Assembly (NCBI RefSeq): GCF_003688915.1
Contig: NZ_REFU01000001.1
Coordinates: 682,001 to 746,000, forward strand
Source of the DNA: Rhodococcus sp. SBT000017
Lineage (GTDB): Bacteria > Actinomycetota > Actinomycetes > Mycobacteriales > Mycobacteriaceae
DNA: 64,000 bases
Direction: 5' to 3'
The position numbers and the translations under genes are program-made. Below, in pieces: positions 61,815-64,000 of this stretch. How positions within the stretch are numbered: the first letter of the stretch is position 1; each line of letters opens with the position of its first letter. The notes under the pieces are model-generated. The model had not been told where the DNA came from and did not search any database. It saw nothing but the letters and a program-made list of their open reading frames with translations.

Positions 61815-63611
61815 ATGTCGGACGTCCTCTCGCGACGCGACCTGGATTTTCTGCTGTACGAATGGCTGGACGTGGCGGCACTGACTGCTCGACCTCGCTT
61901 CGCGGAGCACTCGAGGGAGACCTTCGACGCGGTCCTCGACCTCAGCGCGGACATCGCCCGCAAGCATTTCGCTCCGCACAACAAGAAGGCAGACGCGCAG
62001 GAGCCGACGATGAATGCGGACGGTTCGGTCGAGCTGATACCAGAAGTCAAGGAAGCACTCGATGTCTATGCGTCGGCGGGCCTGATCGCCGGGCAGTTCG
62101 ACGAGTCGATCGGCGGCATGCAACTGCCCGCGACCGTCTCCCGGGCAGCGATGGCGTTCTTCCAGGCCGCCAACGCTGGGACCTCCTCGTACCCGTTTCT
62201 CACCATGGCCAACGCCAACCTGATCGCGACGTACGGCACGCCGGATCAGGTGCGAGACTACGTCCGGCCCATGCTGGACGGGCGCTGGTTCGGAACCATG
62301 TGTCTGTCGGAGCCGCAGGCCGGATCGTCACTGGCGGACATCACGACCAAGGCGGTACCGCAGGACGACGGAAGCTTTCGTATCACCGGTACGAAGATGT
62401 GGATTTCGGGTGGAGATCACGAACTCACCGAGAACATCGTTCACCTGGTGCTCGCGAAGACGCCGGGCGGACCGCCGGGGGTCAAGGGAATCTCCCTGTT
62501 CATCGTTCCCAAATTCCTTCCGAATGGCGACGGCGGTACGGGCGAGCGCAACGACATCGTGTTGACCGGCCTCAATCACAAGATGGGCAACCGCGGCACC
62601 ACCAACACTCTGCTGGCCTTCGGCGACGGAACCCACTCTCCCGGTGGGCAACCCGGAGCAGTCGGCTTCCTCGTCGCCGAGGAGAACCGCGGACTGTCGT
62701 ACATGTTCCACATGATGAACGAAGCCCGGATCGGCGTCGGATTCCTCGCGATCGCCCTCGGCTACGTCGGTTACCTGAAGTCGGTGGAGTATGCGAAGAC
62801 CCGTACTCAGGGTCGACCACTCGGTGCCAAGGACCCGGCTGCGCCTGCGGTCGCGCTGATCGAACACGCCGACGTTCGTCGAATGTTGTTGGCGCAGAAG
62901 TCCTACGTCGAGGGAGCGCTGGCGCTCGGACTCTACTGTTCGCGTCTGGTCGATCATCAGGACTCGGCGTCCGACGATGCCGAAGCTGCGCGATCGACAC
63001 TGCTGCTCGACGTACTGACGCCCATCGCCAAGAGTTGGCCGTCGCAGTGGTGCCTCGAAGCCAACAGTTTGGCCATTCAGGTGCACGGCGGTTACGGATA
63101 CACCCGCGACTACGACGTCGAGCAGCACTACCGCGACAATCGCCTGAATCCCATTCACGAGGGCACACACGGTATTCAAGGTTTGGATCTGCTCGGGCGC
63201 AAGGTGATCATGCAGGGCGGCGCGGGATTGGCTCTGCTGGCCGAACACATCGCGGAGACAGTCGATCGGGCGCACGCAGCGGACGGTGACGCTGCTCGGT
63301 ACGCGGACGAACTGCACGCGCGCGTCGGCAGAATCGTCGAGGTCACTGCTGCAGTGTGGGGTACCGGCGATGCCGCTGTGGCGTTGGCGAACTCCACGGC
63401 CTACCTCGAGGCGATGGGGCACACGGTCATCGCCTGGATGTGGCTAGAGCAGTTGCTGGCCGTCGGCACTAAAGCCGGAGACTTCTACGACGGAAAGCGT
63501 TCTGCAGCAAAGTATTTCTACGTCTACGAGTTGCCGAAGGTGGACGTCCAGCTCGACCTGTTGGCGAGACTGGACCGCACGACCCTCGATATGTCACCCG
63601 CTTGGTTCTGA
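61815..63611 (+). CDS. Acyl-CoA dehydrogenase, ~600-residue type
   Basis: A 598-residue enzyme with an extra N-terminal helical part and C-terminal domain compared with the usual ~380-residue dehydrogenases. Seen are MCLSEPQAGSSLADITTKA (flavin site), MWISGGDHELTENIVHLVLAK, MMNEARIGVGFLAI, and HGGYGYTRDYDVEQHYRDNRLNPIHEGTHGIQ, with the family's catalytic Glu region. It oxidises an acyl-CoA to the enoyl-CoA with FAD. An SDR gene follows within 26 bp in the same direction. Confidence 0.88.
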   Translation: MSDVLSRRDLDFLLYEWLDVAALTARPRFAEHSRETFDAVLDLSADIARKHFAPHNKKADAQEPTMNADGSVELIPEVKEALDVYASAGLIAGQFDESIGGMQLPATVSRAAMAFFQAANAGTSSYPFLTMANANLIATYGTPDQVRDYVRPMLDGRWFGTMCLSEPQAGSSLADITTKAVPQDDGSFRITGTKMWISGGDHELTENIVHLVLAKTPGGPPGVKGISLFIVPKFLPNGDGGTGERNDIVLTGLNHKMGNRGTTNTLLAFGDGTHSPGGQPGAVGFLVAEENRGLSYMFHMMNEARIGVGFLAIALGYVGYLKSVEYAKTRTQGRPLGAKDPAAPAVALIEHADVRRMLLAQKSYVEGALALGLYCSRLVDHQDSASDDAEAARSTLLLDVLTPIAKSWPSQWCLEANSLAIQVHGGYGYTRDYDVEQHYRDNRLNPIHEGTHGIQGLDLLGRKVIMQGGAGLALLAEHIAETVDRAHAADGDAARYADELHARVGRIVEVTAAVWGTGDAAVALANSTAYLEAMGHTVIAWMWLEQLLAVGTKAGDFYDGKRSAAKYFYVYELPKVDVQLDLLARLDRTTLDMSPAWF

Positions 63612-63636
63612 GTCGAGTACAAGGAGATTCATCAAC

Positions 63637-64000
63637 ATGTCGATCTTGGACAAATTTCGCCTGGACGGTCGCGTCGTCATCGTCACCGGTGCATCCTCGG
63701 GACTGGGCGTGGCATTCGCCAAAGCAGCCGCCGAGGCAGGAGCGGATGTGGTGCTCGCCGCACGGCGAGTGGACAAGTTGGCGCAGACCGCCGAGTTGAT
63801 CGACAGCGTCGGAGGGCGCTCGATCACAGTAGCCACCGACGTGGTCGACCCGGATCAGTGCACCGCGATGGTCGAGGCCGCGGTGACGGAGTTCGGAAAG
63901 GTCGACGTTCTCATCAACAATGCCGGAGTCGGCACGGCCTACCCCGCAACCCGTGAGACGCCCGAGCAGTTCCGCTCGGTGATCGACATCAACTTGAACG
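63637..64000 (+). CDS. Short-chain dehydrogenase/reductase, 3' end cut by window
   Basis: The frame opens MSILDKFRLDGRVVIVTGAS and runs to the window end. The cofactor loop TGASSGLGVAFAKAAAEAGA and VDVLINNAGVGT are clear SDR motifs; the catalytic Tyr/Lys lie beyond the edge. AAGGAG precedes the ATG at good distance. Probably in an operon with the acyl-CoA dehydrogenase, suggesting a beta-oxidation-like 3-hydroxyacyl or alcohol step. Confidence 0.85.
   Translation, partial: MSILDKFRLDGRVVIVTGASSGLGVAFAKAAAEAGADVVLAARRVDKLAQTAELIDSVGGRSITVATDVVDPDQCTAMVEAAVTEFGKVDVLINNAGVGTAYPATRETPEQFRSVIDINLN

Noticed and set aside
61754..63289. A 511-codon frame over the acyl-CoA dehydrogenase
   Set aside because: Arg/Gly-rich composition without domains, in another frame of a clear enzyme gene.

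Overview
The window is high-GC actinobacterial DNA, most like Rhodococcus or a close Nocardiaceae relative. The reasons are the benzoate gene order (benD, a LuxR/ATPase regulator, benK, benE), a carboxylic acid reductase, an acyl-CoA dehydrogenase of the roughly 600-residue type, an actinobacterial IS1380 element and GC-biased codon use throughout. It is a chromosome-like accessory and catabolic region with dense, often translationally coupled operons. I saw no rRNA, tRNA or CRISPR array.

Layout. 1-6700: the end of a benzoate catabolic cluster: the 3' part of a GntR-FCD/BenD fusion, the regulator BenR, and the transporters BenK and BenE. 6839-9002: a frameshifted small zinc-ribbon gene, a class II aldolase and a K+ channel. 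9050-16757: a LacI-controlled catabolic unit. One strand carries DapA-like aldolase/lyase, amino-acid oxidase, stand-alone allophanate-hydrolase C-domain protein and hydantoinase; the other carries lacI and a polar amino-acid-type ABC importer. 16890-18881: a TerD domain fused to a predicted PD-(D/E)XK nuclease. 18939-24584: RidA/HxlR divergon, SRPBCC protein, SNF2 helicase plus SWIM protein, Fpg/Nei glycosylase, CMD-family protein and a small membrane protein. 25132-36404: an SRPBCC-acyl-CoA synthetase fusion, a DASS transporter, two AGCS symporters, an amine oxidase-like flavoenzyme, a membrane Ser/Thr kinase with an Asn/Gly/Ser-rich tail, and an EAL-DICT protein.

36492-38182 is an IS1380-family element whose transposase start is masked by a hairpin. 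It lies about 50 bp upstream of a seven-gene, overlapping catabolic operon (38234-44934: two FAH-type hydrolases, flavin monooxygenase, amidohydrolase/decarboxylase, extradiol-type VOC dioxygenase, SDR, cyclase-family hydrolase). A convergent LysR gene and an MFS gene follow. This operon looks like an aromatic or heteroaromatic ring-cleavage route whose substrate I cannot name.

47320-53738 holds small regulators, enzymes and transporters. 53064-57927 is a biuret/allophanate nitrogen-scavenging unit: GntR, allophanate hydrolase, biuret hydrolase-like cysteine hydrolase and NCS2-type permease. 57970-64000 holds a carboxylic acid reductase, an acyl-CoA dehydrogenase and the start of an SDR gene cut by the window edge.

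The best candidates for undescribed biology are the TerD-nuclease fusion, the IS-abutted ring-cleavage operon, the hydantoinase/AH_C/DAO/DapA unit, the FCD-BenD fusion and the SRPBCC-acyl-CoA synthetase fusion. All functions are inferred by reading motifs; no searches were run.
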